A stretch of 64,000 bases of DNA, from positions 9,895,001 to 9,959,000 of the forward strand of contig NZ_CP063373.1 of the NCBI RefSeq assembly GCF_015160855.1. The letters are read 5' to 3'. Position 1 is the first letter of the stretch, and every line of letters begins with the position of its first letter. Shown here piece by piece: positions 42,726 to 51,171 of the stretch. The notes beneath the pieces are model-generated. The model saw only the letters and a list, made by a program, of their open reading frames with translations. It searched no databases and had not been told where the DNA came from. The DNA comes from Streptomyces ferrugineus (GTDB taxonomy: Bacteria > Actinomycetota > Actinomycetes > Streptomycetales > Streptomycetaceae). A program made the position numbers and the translations under genes.

Positions 42726-42851
42726 GCGAGATCCGCAACGTCATCGTCATCGGCTCCGGGCCCGCCGGCTACACGGCGGCGCTCTACACCGCGCGCGTCG
42801 CTGAAGCCGCTGGCCTTCGAGGGCGCCATCACCGCCGCCCGCACCGGTTGA
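42722..42851 (+). pseudogene. N-terminal fragment of thioredoxin reductase
   Basis: Right after arsC the sequence reads SEIRNVIVIGSGPAGYTAALYTAR, the FAD-binding start of TrxB. It then loses two bases near 42796, and in the new frame continues as SLKPLAFEGAITAARTG before a stop. Only about 43 codons of the ~320 remain, and no start codon is left at the expected place (CTG at 42722). Streptomyces arsenic operons often carry a dedicated thioredoxin reductase (arsT), so this is probably its remnant. Confidence 0.75.
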
Positions 42852-42888
42852 GCGGTCCGGCCCCGGTCATCGCCTTCCGGCCAGGACG

Positions 42889-43551
42889 TCAGGAGTCGCG
42901 CGGGGTCACCAGGCCGGATTCGTAGGCGAGGACCACCAGGTGGGCGCGGTCCCGGGCGTGGAGTTTGGTCATGGCCCGGTTGACGTGGGTCTTCGCCGTG
43001 AGCGGGCTGATCACCATACGGCCGGCGATCTCGTCGTTGGACAGGCCCCGCGCGACCAGGGCGACCGCCTCGCGTTCGCGGTTGGTCAGCTCCTCCAGCG
43101 CCTTGTCGAGGCCGGAGTTGAGCGGCTGGGTGACGTAGCGGTTGATGAGCTTGCGGGTGATCGAGGGGGCGAGCAGGGCGTCACCGCGCGCGGCGACGCG
43201 GACGGCGTGCAGAAGGTCCTCCGGGAGGATGTCCTTGACGAGGAATCCGGCGGCCCCGGCACGCAGCGCGTCGAAGACGTACTCGTCCATGCCGTAGTTG
43301 GTCAGGATGACGACGTGCATCCGCTCCAGGGCCGGGTCCGCGGCGACGCGCCGGGTGACCTCGATGCCGTCCATGACCGGCATCTGGATGTCGACGAGCG
43401 CGATGTCGGGCAGGTGCTGCCGGGCCAGCGCCAGGCCCTCCTTGCCGTCGGCGGCCTCGGCCACCACCTCGATGTCGTCCTCGAGGTCGAGGAGCGCGCG
43501 GAATCCGCTGCGGATGAGCGGCTGGTCGTCGACCAGCAGGACACGGATCAT
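42889..43551 (-). CDS. NarL/LuxR-family response regulator
   Basis: 220 residues. The receiver domain has acidic residues at DD8-9, phospho-acceptor Asp54 (ALVDIQMP) and a conserved Lys (LVKDILPEDLL). The C-terminal GerE-type helix-turn-helix is LTNREREAVALVARGLSNDEIAGRMVISPLTAKTHVNRAMTKL. It is second in the pair with the histidine kinase upstream, and its start overlaps the kinase stop by four bases (ATGA). Target genes are not indicated by sequence. Confidence 0.92.
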   Translation of the reverse strand: MIRVLLVDDQPLIRSGFRALLDLEDDIEVVAEAADGKEGLALARQHLPDIALVDIQMPVMDGIEVTRRVAADPALERMHVVILTNYGMDEYVFDALRAGAAGFLVKDILPEDLLHAVRVAARGDALLAPSITRKLINRYVTQPLNSGLDKALEELTNREREAVALVARGLSNDEIAGRMVISPLTAKTHVNRAMTKLHARDRAHLVVLAYESGLVTPRDS

Positions 43552-44675
43552 GACGTCTGGTCCACGGGGAGTTCGGCCCGGACGCTGAAGCCGCCCTCGT
43601 CGCGGGGCGCGGCGCGCAGGTGGCCGCCCAGGGCGGTGACCCGTTCGCGCATCCCGAGCAGCCCGACGCCGGGCGCCGGGGCGCTGCCCGGCGTCGCCCT
43701 GCCGTCGTCGTCGACGCGTATCGCGAGGGTGTCCGCACGGCAGTCGATCCGGACCGACGCCGCGCTCGCGTCCGCGTGACGGGCGATGTTGGTGAGCGCC
43801 TCCTGAACGATCCGGTAGGCGGTCCGCTCCACCGCGGCGGGCATGTCGCCGCGCGGTCCCTCGATCGTCAGCGTCGTGTCCAGGCCGAACGCACGGGCTC
43901 GTGCCACCAGTTCCTTGACGTGGTCGAGCCCGCGCGGCGGGGTCGTGTCGTCGTCGCGCAGCGCCTGAAGCGTCGCGCGCAGCTCCCGGCTCGCCTCCCG
44001 GCCGGCCACCTGGATCGCCAGCAGCGCCTCCGGCACCTGCTCGCCCCGTCTGCGGGCCACATGGACGGCGACCTCGGACTGCACCTTGATGATCGAGATC
44101 TGGTGGGTGAGCGAGTCGTGCAGCTCCCGTGCGATCCGCAGCCGCTCGTCGTCGGCGCGGCGCCGCGCGGTCTCCTCCCGGGTGCGCTCGGCCTCGTCCG
44201 CCCGCCGCTCGGCCTGCCGCAGCGCCTCACCCGCCGCGCCGGCGGCGATCAGCCAGGCGATCTCCAGGGCGCCGCGGGCCCGCGCGAACGCCTCGCCCGT
44301 GTCGTGCGGGCCCGAGACCAGGGCCGCGAGCGGCAGCAGGGCCAGCAGGGCCACGCTCGCCGCGATGGTGAGGGTGCGGTGTCCCGCCCGTACGGCCGCG
44401 TACACCGCGAACAGATACGCCACCGCCGGCACGTCGAAGCCGGCCGCCTGGTAACCCGCCGCGCACAGCCCGGTGACCGCCAGCACGGCGACCGGAGCCC
44501 GGCGGCGCGCGACCAGCGCCAGGCCGCCGACCGTCAGCAGCGCGTAGCCGAGCAGGTCGGGCGCGGTGCCGGAGTACTGCCCGGACAGCCCGGTGACCAG
44601 CAGCGTCACCGCCACGCCGACCGCGATCGCCCAGTCTGTGACCCTGGCGCGGACACCGGAGAGCCCAGTCCTCAT
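43548..44675 (-). CDS. NarL-type sensor histidine kinase
   Basis: 375 residues. Four to five membrane helices occupy the first ~150 residues with almost no extracytoplasmic loop, so the signal is probably membrane-borne or intramembrane. The HisKA_3 dimerisation motif is RIARELHDSLTHQISIIKVQSEVAVHV with the phospho-His in ELHDS. The HATPase_c domain shows VQEALTNIARHA (N box) and VGLLGMRERVTALGG (G box). It phosphorylates the overlapping downstream response regulator. Confidence 0.9.
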   Translation of the reverse strand: MRTGLSGVRARVTDWAIAVGVAVTLLVTGLSGQYSGTAPDLLGYALLTVGGLALVARRRAPVAVLAVTGLCAAGYQAAGFDVPAVAYLFAVYAAVRAGHRTLTIAASVALLALLPLAALVSGPHDTGEAFARARGALEIAWLIAAGAAGEALRQAERRADEAERTREETARRRADDERLRIARELHDSLTHQISIIKVQSEVAVHVARRRGEQVPEALLAIQVAGREASRELRATLQALRDDDTTPPRGLDHVKELVARARAFGLDTTLTIEGPRGDMPAAVERTAYRIVQEALTNIARHADASAASVRIDCRADTLAIRVDDDGRATPGSAPAPGVGLLGMRERVTALGGHLRAAPRDEGGFSVRAELPVDQTS

Positions 44676-44880
44676 ACGCGCACCCTAGCCGGACGCCACC
44701 GGGGCCGAGTCCCGCTCGCGGACGAGCGGCCGACTACCGCACACGCGGTATTTCCCCGGCTTCCGCAGCGCTCGCGGTAGCGCGAAGAGCGTCCGTCCGC
44801 GGGACGACCGGCGGTGGGTGCGGCGGACATGCTCGAACCACGTCCGGTCGTGCCGGACACGTCCCATCACAGGAGGAGCC

Positions 44881-45312
44881 ATGTCTGTCGGATTTGTGCA
44901 TGCGGCACCGGCGGCCACGCACGCTTCGGTCCACTCGGTCGCCGCCGATGCCTACGAGCTGACCGCCGGCCGGTTCGTGGGCACCGCGGCGGCCCTGGTG
45001 GCGCTGGCCGGCGTGATCGTCGGCGGACTCGCGCTGGCCCGGTCCCGGTCCGCCGGCCGGGGCGGCGACGCGAAGCGGGCGGCCGTGGTGTCCCTGGTGG
45101 CGGGCCTGAGCGGCATGGCCGTCGGCGCGCTGAACCTGGCCGTCGCCGACGGCGGTCCCGGCACCGGCAACGGAGTGGTCGGCGGCGCCATGGCCCTGGT
45201 GCTGGGGCTGGCCGCCACGGTCCTCGGCCGACTGGCCCTGGTCCGCTCCCGCCGCGGGCAGGAGGAGTCCGCGAGCGGCAGGGGAGCGCGACGGACACGG
45301 CCTGCATCGTGA
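44881..45312 (+). CDS. DUF6223-like small membrane protein
   Basis: 143 residues from the ATG at 44881, chosen for the GGAGGAG ribosome site six bases upstream. A short N-terminus with His and Ala (GFVHAAPAATHASVHSVAAD) is followed by three hydrophobic helices (GTAAALVALAGVIVGGLALA, AAVVSLVAGLSGMAVGALNLA, GVVGGAMALVLGLAATVLGRLAL) and a basic tail. It matches the DUF6223 pattern seen in Streptomyces. It is divergent from the two-component pair, whose start is about 200 bases away, so it may be a target. Function unknown. Confidence 0.7.
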   Translation: MSVGFVHAAPAATHASVHSVAADAYELTAGRFVGTAAALVALAGVIVGGLALARSRSAGRGGDAKRAAVVSLVAGLSGMAVGALNLAVADGGPGTGNGVVGGAMALVLGLAATVLGRLALVRSRRGQEESASGRGARRTRPAS

Positions 45313-45339
45313 TCGTCCGTCGGGCGATCGGTTCGGGCC

Positions 45340-45951
45340 TCACTCGGCGAGTTTGAGCACGACGCACACGTAAAGGGAAAGTCCGAGCACGGTGCCGAGC
45401 CAGACGGCGGCGGTGTGGAAGGCGAGCCGGCCGGGGGCCGGGAGCATGCCGAGGTGGACCAGGGCCGCCCTGCTCACCCGGGGCCGGGGCCCGTGCCTGG
45501 GCAAGCGTTCGAGGGCTCGGCGCAGCGCCCTGTGGGAGGCCGGGTCGGTGAGGCCGAGGGACGCGGCGTGGGCGTCACGCACCAGCACGACGCGTTCCGA
45601 GACACCGCTGCGGGAGAAGTAGGTCAGCAGCCGGACCCGCTCGATCCGGGACAGGTCCACGGTGCGCTCACCGGTCAGGGTCCGCGCGGTCATGAGGTCT
45701 CCGGAGCGACGCGGCCGCGACTTCGCGGTGCTCAGTTCGGTGAGCAGCAGGAGTCCGGCCGGTCCCGCGATCAGCCCCAGCACGATCGCCACCGGTGCGG
45801 GAAACAGGCCGGCGCCCGCCACGGCGAGCGCGGCGAAGGGCGACGCGACGAGCGCTCCGGCGAAGGCGGTCCAGCGGCGCGCCCGTCGCCGGGCCGCCGC
45901 GGGAGACGTCCACTGGTGTGTGTACCGCGCTTTCACCCGGCTCTTGAGCAC
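45340..45951 (-). CDS. three-helix membrane protein, function unknown
   Basis: 203 residues. GTG 45951 is chosen because AAGGGG lies just before it; a GTG five codons later is possible, and the frame is open far upstream without gene-like sequence. Two hydrophobic helices near residues 30-75 form a hairpin. A cytosolic domain of about 90 residues with TLTGERTVDLSRIERVRLLTYFSRSGVSERVVLVRDA follows, resembling bacterial PH-like beta strands. A last helix (WLGTVLGLSLYVCVVLKL) ends the protein. I do not recognise the family with certainty. Confidence 0.6.
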   Translation of the reverse strand: MLKSRVKARYTHQWTSPAAARRRARRWTAFAGALVASPFAALAVAGAGLFPAPVAIVLGLIAGPAGLLLLTELSTAKSRPRRSGDLMTARTLTGERTVDLSRIERVRLLTYFSRSGVSERVVLVRDAHAASLGLTDPASHRALRRALERLPRHGPRPRVSRAALVHLGMLPAPGRLAFHTAAVWLGTVLGLSLYVCVVLKLAE

Positions 45952-46000
45952 CGTGACCCCCTTGGGTGAAGTCTGCCCTCGCGGAGAACCCTCGTCACCG

Positions 46001-46627
46001 TCACCGCCCGGCCGGGCAGTTCGCCCAGAGCGCGGAGAGGGCTTCGGGGATCTGCGCGACAGCGCCGCAGCCCTGGGCGCCACGGGGGAAGCCGTCGCTG
46101 GTGAGGTAGGTCCAGCCGCCCGCGGAAGTGCCGCGGAAGTACTTGGTGGCACTGCCCTCGTCCTGCATGCCCACCAGTTCGTCGTGCGTGGCACCGGGGG
46201 TGGCCTCGAAACGGGTGGCGGCGTAGCGGACGCCGTCGCACTGGCCGTAGAAGAACTGCCCCGGCGTCGGCCGGATATGGACGAACCGGGGAAAGCTGCG
46301 CCGGTACGCCCCCGTCACGGCGGCCTTCACCTGGCTGCCGGCGGTCAGGTTGCGGCAGCCCGGGCGGTCTGCGGGCACGCTGACGTTCACGGCGGGAGTG
46401 GGGGATGTGGCCCTCGGAGTGGCAGGACCAGTCGTAGGGGTGCCGGTCGGCGTCGGGGCCTGCGCGGAAGGCGACGACGGGGGCGCGGAGGAAGGGGAGG
46501 GGGAGGCCGAGGCGGATGCGGGTGTGTCCGAGCCGGCGTGGGAATCCGGCGGCTCCTGGCACCCTGCCAACGCCAGGATCCCGAAACCCACCACCGCTGT
46601 CACCGACGTACCTCTGAAGCCCGGCAT
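46001..46627 (-). CDS. secreted lipoprotein, function unknown
   Basis: 208 residues; the ATG has AGAGGG upstream. The lipobox is LALAGC, placing it on the outer face of the membrane. A linker of about 60 residues of Ser/Pro/Thr leads to a globular domain of about 120 residues with four Cys (CRNL, GQCDGV, GCGAV, NCPAG) that can form two disulphides. Its upstream region carries three 10-base direct repeats listed separately. No named family recognised. Confidence 0.75.
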   Translation of the reverse strand: MPGFRGTSVTAVVGFGILALAGCQEPPDSHAGSDTPASASASPSPSSAPPSSPSAQAPTPTGTPTTGPATPRATSPTPAVNVSVPADRPGCRNLTAGSQVKAAVTGAYRRSFPRFVHIRPTPGQFFYGQCDGVRYAATRFEATPGATHDELVGMQDEGSATKYFRGTSAGGWTYLTSDGFPRGAQGCGAVAQIPEALSALWANCPAGR

Positions 46628-46640
46628 GGAGCCCTCTCTT

Positions 46641-46668
46641 CGACCGTTCTCAACCGTTCTCGACCGTT
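46641..46668. repeat. three 10-base direct repeats before the lipoprotein gene
   Basis: CGACCGTTCT, CAACCGTTCT and CGACCGTT follow one another at exactly 10-base spacing, 14 bases before the lipoprotein start. Direct repeats at one helical turn are a common binding layout for cooperative regulators. Confidence 0.55.
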
Positions 46669-46798
46669 GAAGCTACGGCTAGACACACGGGACGGCGCCA
46701 AGGTTGCGGCGACGTGCCGGACCCGGCAACGTCGCGGGCCGGAAGCTGCCGTACACCGCACAAGCCGGCGCAACCCGGCCGATGGCACGATTCCGCCC

Positions 46799-48370
46799 AT
46801 GAGCGGTGTCCGGGAAGTGACCTGTCGTCCCCGTCTGAAGCCCACCGTGAGGCGGTTCGTCGTCCTCGCGGCGGCCGGGGCGATCCTGTCCGGGACGGGG
46901 CTGGCCGTCGTGCGCGTGGCGTACAGGGACGGGCCGGCGGACGCGTGGGTCTGCGTGGGCTTGTTCGCCGCGCTGCTCGGCGTCGTGTTCCTGTACGGGG
47001 CCGTCGCCAAGGTGAGGGCCGACGCGTACGGCGTGCGCTCCCGGACGCTGCTGCGCCGCCGCAGCGTGCCGTGGCACGACATCGCCGACCTGCGCGTGTA
47101 CGTGCAGTACGCGCGTAGCCAGGAGATCCAACGCATCGAGATGGTGCTGCGCGGCGGACGCACCCGCCGCCTGCCCCTGCCGGCCAGCGCGTCCTCGGAC
47201 GACCGGGCCGACTTCGACGCCAAGCTGGACGCTCTGCGCGCGCTGCACCGCCTGTACGGCACCCCGGAGTCCAGCCACGTCGCCGTCATCTCCAAGCGCA
47301 CCGCCGGTCGCGGTACGGCCGTGCCGCTGACCCTGTGCGTGCTGCTGCTCGCGGGCGCGGGACTGGCCGCCTGGTTCGTGCCGGCCACGGAGTCGCTGAA
47401 GCGTGCGTGGGAGTCGGCCGTCCCGTGCGCCGCCGAGGCGCCCGCCCGAGAGTGCCTGACCACCCTGCCGGCCGTGATCACCCGGGCCGAGGTCGGCAAG
47501 GGGAAGCAGCGCAGCTGGCTGTACTTCGCCGAGGGCCGGCCGCTGGAGCGGCTGTCGGTCTCACAGGAGGGCGCCCGGGGGTTCCGGCCCGGCGACCGCG
47601 TCGAACTCACCGTCTGGCGCCGCGAGGTGAGGGAGGTCACCGGCGAGCACCACGTCTGGCGCGAGCACTTCCCGGGCGGCGGAGACGTCGCCGTCGTCGC
47701 CGCCGGGTGCGCGCTCGCCGCGGGCTACCCCGCCTCCTTGGTGCTGCTGCGCCGACGCGGGCGCCGGCTGCCCGCCGACGAGGTCCTGCCGTCGGCGCTT
47801 CCGTTCGCGGGCGCCCTGGTCGCCACGGCCCTGTGGCTGCTCCCGCTCTGCTACCTCCACCCCACGGCCCCGCCGACCTCCCCCGGGGGACTCACCTGGG
47901 CGGTCGCGGGCTCCCTGGCCACGCTGGGCCTGTTCACCTGGGCCTGGCGCGCGACCCGCATCCGTACGCCCCACAAGGCCGCAGCGGCCCGAACACTCCG
48001 GAAGCCCTCCGACGAGGACGAGGACGAGGAGGTCTTCCTGGCCGCCCGCTTCCTGGAGTCCACCGACTACAACCCGAACAACTTCGGCACCCACATCGTC
48101 CTGGGCGGCGGCCCGCCCGCCGTCACACCCCACCCCGGCCCGGGCCGGTTCGCGGCGAAGCGGATCCCGGTGGAGCGGCTCACCGTCAAGGACGTACGGC
48201 GCCCCCGCGGCGGCGACGGTGACACCGTCCCCAGAGGCTGGCAGATCGCCGAACTCGACGACGCGGGCCGACCGGTCCACCTCGCGGCCGCTCCCGCCGA
48301 CCTGGCCCGCATCGTCCAGGCGCTGAGCACCCCGAGAACGCCCGCGCACGTCACGCGCCCCGACCTGTGA
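46799..48370 (+). CDS. membrane protein with PH-like domain
   Basis: 523 residues from ATG 46799. No ribosome site is seen, and the frame is open upstream without gene-like sequence. Two N-terminal helices (about 24-42, 50-68) precede a bacterial PH-like domain (AVAKVRADAYGVRSRTLLRRRSVPWHDIADLRVYV, about 70-155). More membrane helices follow (about 178-195, 300-320, 345-365, 378-395) around an extracytoplasmic domain with a Cys pair (VPCAAEAPARECL). The ~125-residue cytosolic C-terminus has an acidic EDEDEE patch. The PH-like segment resembles DUF/PH proteins of Actinobacteria. Function unknown. Confidence 0.7.
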   Translation: MSGVREVTCRPRLKPTVRRFVVLAAAGAILSGTGLAVVRVAYRDGPADAWVCVGLFAALLGVVFLYGAVAKVRADAYGVRSRTLLRRRSVPWHDIADLRVYVQYARSQEIQRIEMVLRGGRTRRLPLPASASSDDRADFDAKLDALRALHRLYGTPESSHVAVISKRTAGRGTAVPLTLCVLLLAGAGLAAWFVPATESLKRAWESAVPCAAEAPARECLTTLPAVITRAEVGKGKQRSWLYFAEGRPLERLSVSQEGARGFRPGDRVELTVWRREVREVTGEHHVWREHFPGGGDVAVVAAGCALAAGYPASLVLLRRRGRRLPADEVLPSALPFAGALVATALWLLPLCYLHPTAPPTSPGGLTWAVAGSLATLGLFTWAWRATRIRTPHKAAAARTLRKPSDEDEDEEVFLAARFLESTDYNPNNFGTHIVLGGGPPAVTPHPGPGRFAAKRIPVERLTVKDVRRPRGGDGDTVPRGWQIAELDDAGRPVHLAAAPADLARIVQALSTPRTPAHVTRPDL

Positions 48371-48406
48371 CCGCCGATCCCCGAGGGGCGTCCCGCTGAC
48401 CCGCTC

Positions 48407-49003
48407 TCAGCCCCGCGCGCCGACGGCGAGCCCGCAGGTGCCCGACCTCGATGCCCCGTCCAGCCCCGTCAGCTCCACCACGACCCGGCCCTCGGCGTCC
48501 TGGCTGTAGGCGATCGTGCAGGTCAGCTGGCGCACAGCGGTGCTGTCCAGGCCCTCCAGGGCGAGGGGCAGCCGGGCCGTGACCCCGCCGCCCGGGGTGG
48601 GCCCGACCTCGGCGGTCCGGCCGGGGCGGGCGGCGGGCAGGGCGGTGCTCAGGCCGACGGCCCGGTCTTCCTCCCGCGGACCGTCGAGCAGCGCCATGAC
48701 GACCTTCGCCGGCGCCACCGATGCGGCCGCGTCGCCGGAGTTCCGCGCCCCGGAGCCCGGGTCGATGTACTCCTCGCCGAACCCGGCCGAGGGCTCGGTC
48801 GTCCGGATCACGGGGCTCAGTCCTCCGCCGGGGGAACGGAAGAAGAGCAGCATGTCGGAGTCCCGGTTCAGGAAGGCCTGGAAGGAGGCGGGGCCGCCCG
48901 CCTCGATGACGTCGGTCTCCTGGATGCCGCAGCCGCCGAGCAGCGGTACGGCCACCACGACGGCGACCGCCGCCGCGCACCGGCGCGTCCGCGCACGCCT
49001 CAT
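48407..49003 (-). CDS. GerMN-like lipoprotein of a two-component operon
   Basis: 198 residues. The lipobox LLGGC gives a lipid anchor. The mature part has the short beta/alpha GerMN pattern (FLNRDSDMLLFFRSP, VAPAKVVMALLDGPREEDRAVGLSTALP, CTIAYSQDAEGRVVVELTG). Its start overlaps the sensor kinase stop by four bases (ATGA), so it is the third gene of the regulator-kinase-lipoprotein set. Lipoproteins encoded with envelope-stress kinases in Streptomyces (CseA, LpqB) tune the kinase, and a like role is inferred. It is much shorter than LpqB. Confidence 0.8.
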   Translation of the reverse strand: MRRARTRRCAAAVAVVVAVPLLGGCGIQETDVIEAGGPASFQAFLNRDSDMLLFFRSPGGGLSPVIRTTEPSAGFGEEYIDPGSGARNSGDAAASVAPAKVVMALLDGPREEDRAVGLSTALPAARPGRTAEVGPTPGGGVTARLPLALEGLDSTAVRQLTCTIAYSQDAEGRVVVELTGLDGASRSGTCGLAVGARG

Positions 49004-50472
49004 CCCCCGGCCCCCTCCGCGTGAAGCGGTATCTCCACGGTGAAGACGGCACCGGCCCCGGGGAGGTTCCCCGCGCGGATCGTTCCGTCGTGCAGCCTCA
49101 CGTTCTCCTGGGTGATCGCCAGTCCCAGGCCGCTGCCCGCCGAGCGGGTGCGGGCCGCGTCGGCCTTGAAGAAGCGGTCGAAGACGTGCGGGAGCACCTC
49201 GGGGCGGATGCCGGGGCCGCTGTCCGCGATCTCGGTGATCAGCACGGGGGTGCCCGGGGAGCGGGCCTCGGTGCGCAGGCGCACCGTGACGGGCGCGCCG
49301 CCGTGCCGCAGGGCGTTGCCCACGAGGTTGGCGACCACGATGTCGAAGCGGCGCGGGTCGAGGCGGGCGCGGATGCCGTCGGGGAGTTCGGTGCGGACCC
49401 GGTCGTCGGTCCAGTGCCGGTTCGACAGGGTCTTGCGGATGGCCTCGGCCACGTCGACCTCGTCGGCGTTCAGCTCGGCCGCGCGGGCGTCGAAGCGGGA
49501 GATCTCCATCAGGTCCTCGACGAGCACGGCGAGCTTGCCGGTCTCGGCGCTGACCAGCCGCACCGCCCGGGCGGTGTCGGCGTCCAGAGCGTCCGCGTCC
49601 TCGTCGAGGACCTCGGTGACGGCGAGCATTCCGGCGAGGGGGGTGCGCAGTTCGTGCGAGACGTCGGAGGCGAAGCGGCGGGCGCGGGCCTCGGCCTCGC
49701 GCAGTTCCTTCACGGAGCGCTCCAGTTCGCCCGCGGCCTCGTTGAAGGTGCGCGCCAGGTCCGCCAGTTCGTCGCTGCCGCGCACCGGAATCCGGGTGTC
49801 AAGCCGGCCGCTGCCCATGCTCCGGGCCGCCCGGCGCAGTTCCCGCACCGGGCGCAGCACGCTGCGGGCGGCCATCAGGCCGGGTATCAGCGCTACGGCG
49901 AGACCGGGCAGGGCGCCGTCCCGGGCGGCCATGAGGAGGGCGTCGACATTGACCTGCTCGTCGGTCATCCGCATGACGGCGTACAGGACGAGTCCGCTGG
50001 GCAGCAGGCTGTCCGGGCTGGTCTTGAAGACCATGGGCATGGCGATGGTCAGATACGGGACGCCGTCCTTGACGACCCGCTCGAAGCTGCCGTGCGGGTT
50101 GGCCAGCGCCCGGCGCCGCAGTTCGGGGGTGATGACGGTGGAGACGGGGTTCTCACCCGAGGACGCGCGCATCGAGCCGTACTCGGCGAACACCACCCAG
50201 GGGTGCGGCTTGCCCCTGCGGGCGATGTCCCGCAGGAGCTGCTCCAGGTCCTCCCCGCCCTGCACGGGCAGCGCGAATCCCGTCTGCTGGACCTGGTCGC
50301 GGAACGACGTGACCGCCGTGTCCTGGGCGGTCTGCAGCAGCGCGCTGCGGGCCTCGCGGTAGGTCAGCGCGGCCGTCGTGCCGGCGCTGACGGCGGCGAC
50401 CAGCAGGAAGGCGAGCAGCAGCCGGGTGCGCAGCCCGAACGCCCGTACGCGGCGCGGCCGGCCGGGGCTCAC
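49000..50472 (-). CDS. HisKA-type sensor histidine kinase
   Basis: 490 residues. One membrane helix (about 17-38), an extracytoplasmic domain of about 140 residues and a second helix (about 190-205) are followed by a HAMP (RPVRELRRAARSMGSGRLDTRIPVRGSDELADLARTFN). The HisKA motif is FASDVSHELRTPLAGM, and HATPase_c has NLVGNALRHG, DSGPGI and GSGLGLAI. The layout is that of MtrB/CseC-like envelope sensors. It overlaps both partners by ATGA, the response regulator before and the lipoprotein after. Given MurJ and FemX upstream in the same operon, a cell-wall signal is likely. Confidence 0.92.
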   Translation of the reverse strand: MSPGRPRRVRAFGLRTRLLLAFLLVAAVSAGTTAALTYREARSALLQTAQDTAVTSFRDQVQQTGFALPVQGGEDLEQLLRDIARRGKPHPWVVFAEYGSMRASSGENPVSTVITPELRRRALANPHGSFERVVKDGVPYLTIAMPMVFKTSPDSLLPSGLVLYAVMRMTDEQVNVDALLMAARDGALPGLAVALIPGLMAARSVLRPVRELRRAARSMGSGRLDTRIPVRGSDELADLARTFNEAAGELERSVKELREAEARARRFASDVSHELRTPLAGMLAVTEVLDEDADALDADTARAVRLVSAETGKLAVLVEDLMEISRFDARAAELNADEVDVAEAIRKTLSNRHWTDDRVRTELPDGIRARLDPRRFDIVVANLVGNALRHGGAPVTVRLRTEARSPGTPVLITEIADSGPGIRPEVLPHVFDRFFKADAARTRSAGSGLGLAITQENVRLHDGTIRAGNLPGAGAVFTVEIPLHAEGAGG

Positions 50473-51152
50473 AGCGGCCCGAAGCGATAGCCGAAGCCGC
50501 GCAGTGTCTGGACGTAGCGGGGACTGCGGGGCTCGTCCTCGATCTTGCCGCGCAGCCGGGCGACGCAGGCGTCGACCAGCCGGGCGTCCGCGTGGTAGCT
50601 GTGCTCCCAGACGTGCTCCAGCAGTTGCTGTCTGCTGAACACCTGCTCGGGGGCGGCGGACAGATGCAGCAGGAGCTTGAGCTCCGAGGGGGCGAGCGCG
50701 AGCGGCCGGCCGGCTTTGCTGACGGTCAGTCCGACCCGGTCGACGGCGAGTTCGCCGTGGACCTCGATGGCCTGGCGGCCCGGGCCGACGTCGTCCAGGC
50801 GGCGCAGTACGGCCCGGATCCGGGCCTCGATCACCTCGGTGCGGGCGGGCTTGACGATGTAGTCGTCGGCACCGGCCTCCAGGCCGATGACCACGTCGAA
50901 GTCGTCGCCGCGCGCGGTAAGCATGATGATCGGCAGCTGGCTGCGCTCGCGGACCTGCCGGCAGACCTGGACGCCGTTCATGCCGGGCAGCATCAGGTCC
51001 AACAGCAGCAGATCGGGGCGGAATTCGGCCAGCGCGACCAGGCCGGCCTCGCCGGTCGCGGCCGCCCGTACCTCGTGGCCGCGACGGCGCAGACCGAGCT
51101 CGACCCCCTCGCGTACGGAGGGGTCGTCCTCGATGAGGAGCACGCGGGGCAT
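50469..51152 (-). CDS. OmpR-family response regulator
   Basis: 227 residues. Receiver: acidic E8-D9-D10, phospho-acceptor Asp52 (LLLLDLMLPG), Thr in MLTARG and Lys in DDYIVKPAR. The C-terminal winged helix ends with DARLVDACVARLRGKIEDEPRSPRYVQTLRGFGYRFGPL, which is typical. It starts 20 bases after the MurJ stop on the same strand, so it is likely transcribed with the wall genes. It overlaps the kinase by four bases. Confidence 0.92.
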   Translation of the reverse strand: MPRVLLIEDDPSVREGVELGLRRRGHEVRAAATGEAGLVALAEFRPDLLLLDLMLPGMNGVQVCRQVRERSQLPIIMLTARGDDFDVVIGLEAGADDYIVKPARTEVIEARIRAVLRRLDDVGPGRQAIEVHGELAVDRVGLTVSKAGRPLALAPSELKLLLHLSAAPEQVFSRQQLLEHVWEHSYHADARLVDACVARLRGKIEDEPRSPRYVQTLRGFGYRFGPL

Positions 51153-51171
51153 CAGCGGTTCTCCCTCGTGA

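Noticed and set aside
45662..46798. A long N-terminal extension of the PH-domain membrane protein.
   Set aside because: It is antisense to two genes with good ribosome sites and has shadow-like composition; coding starts at 46799.
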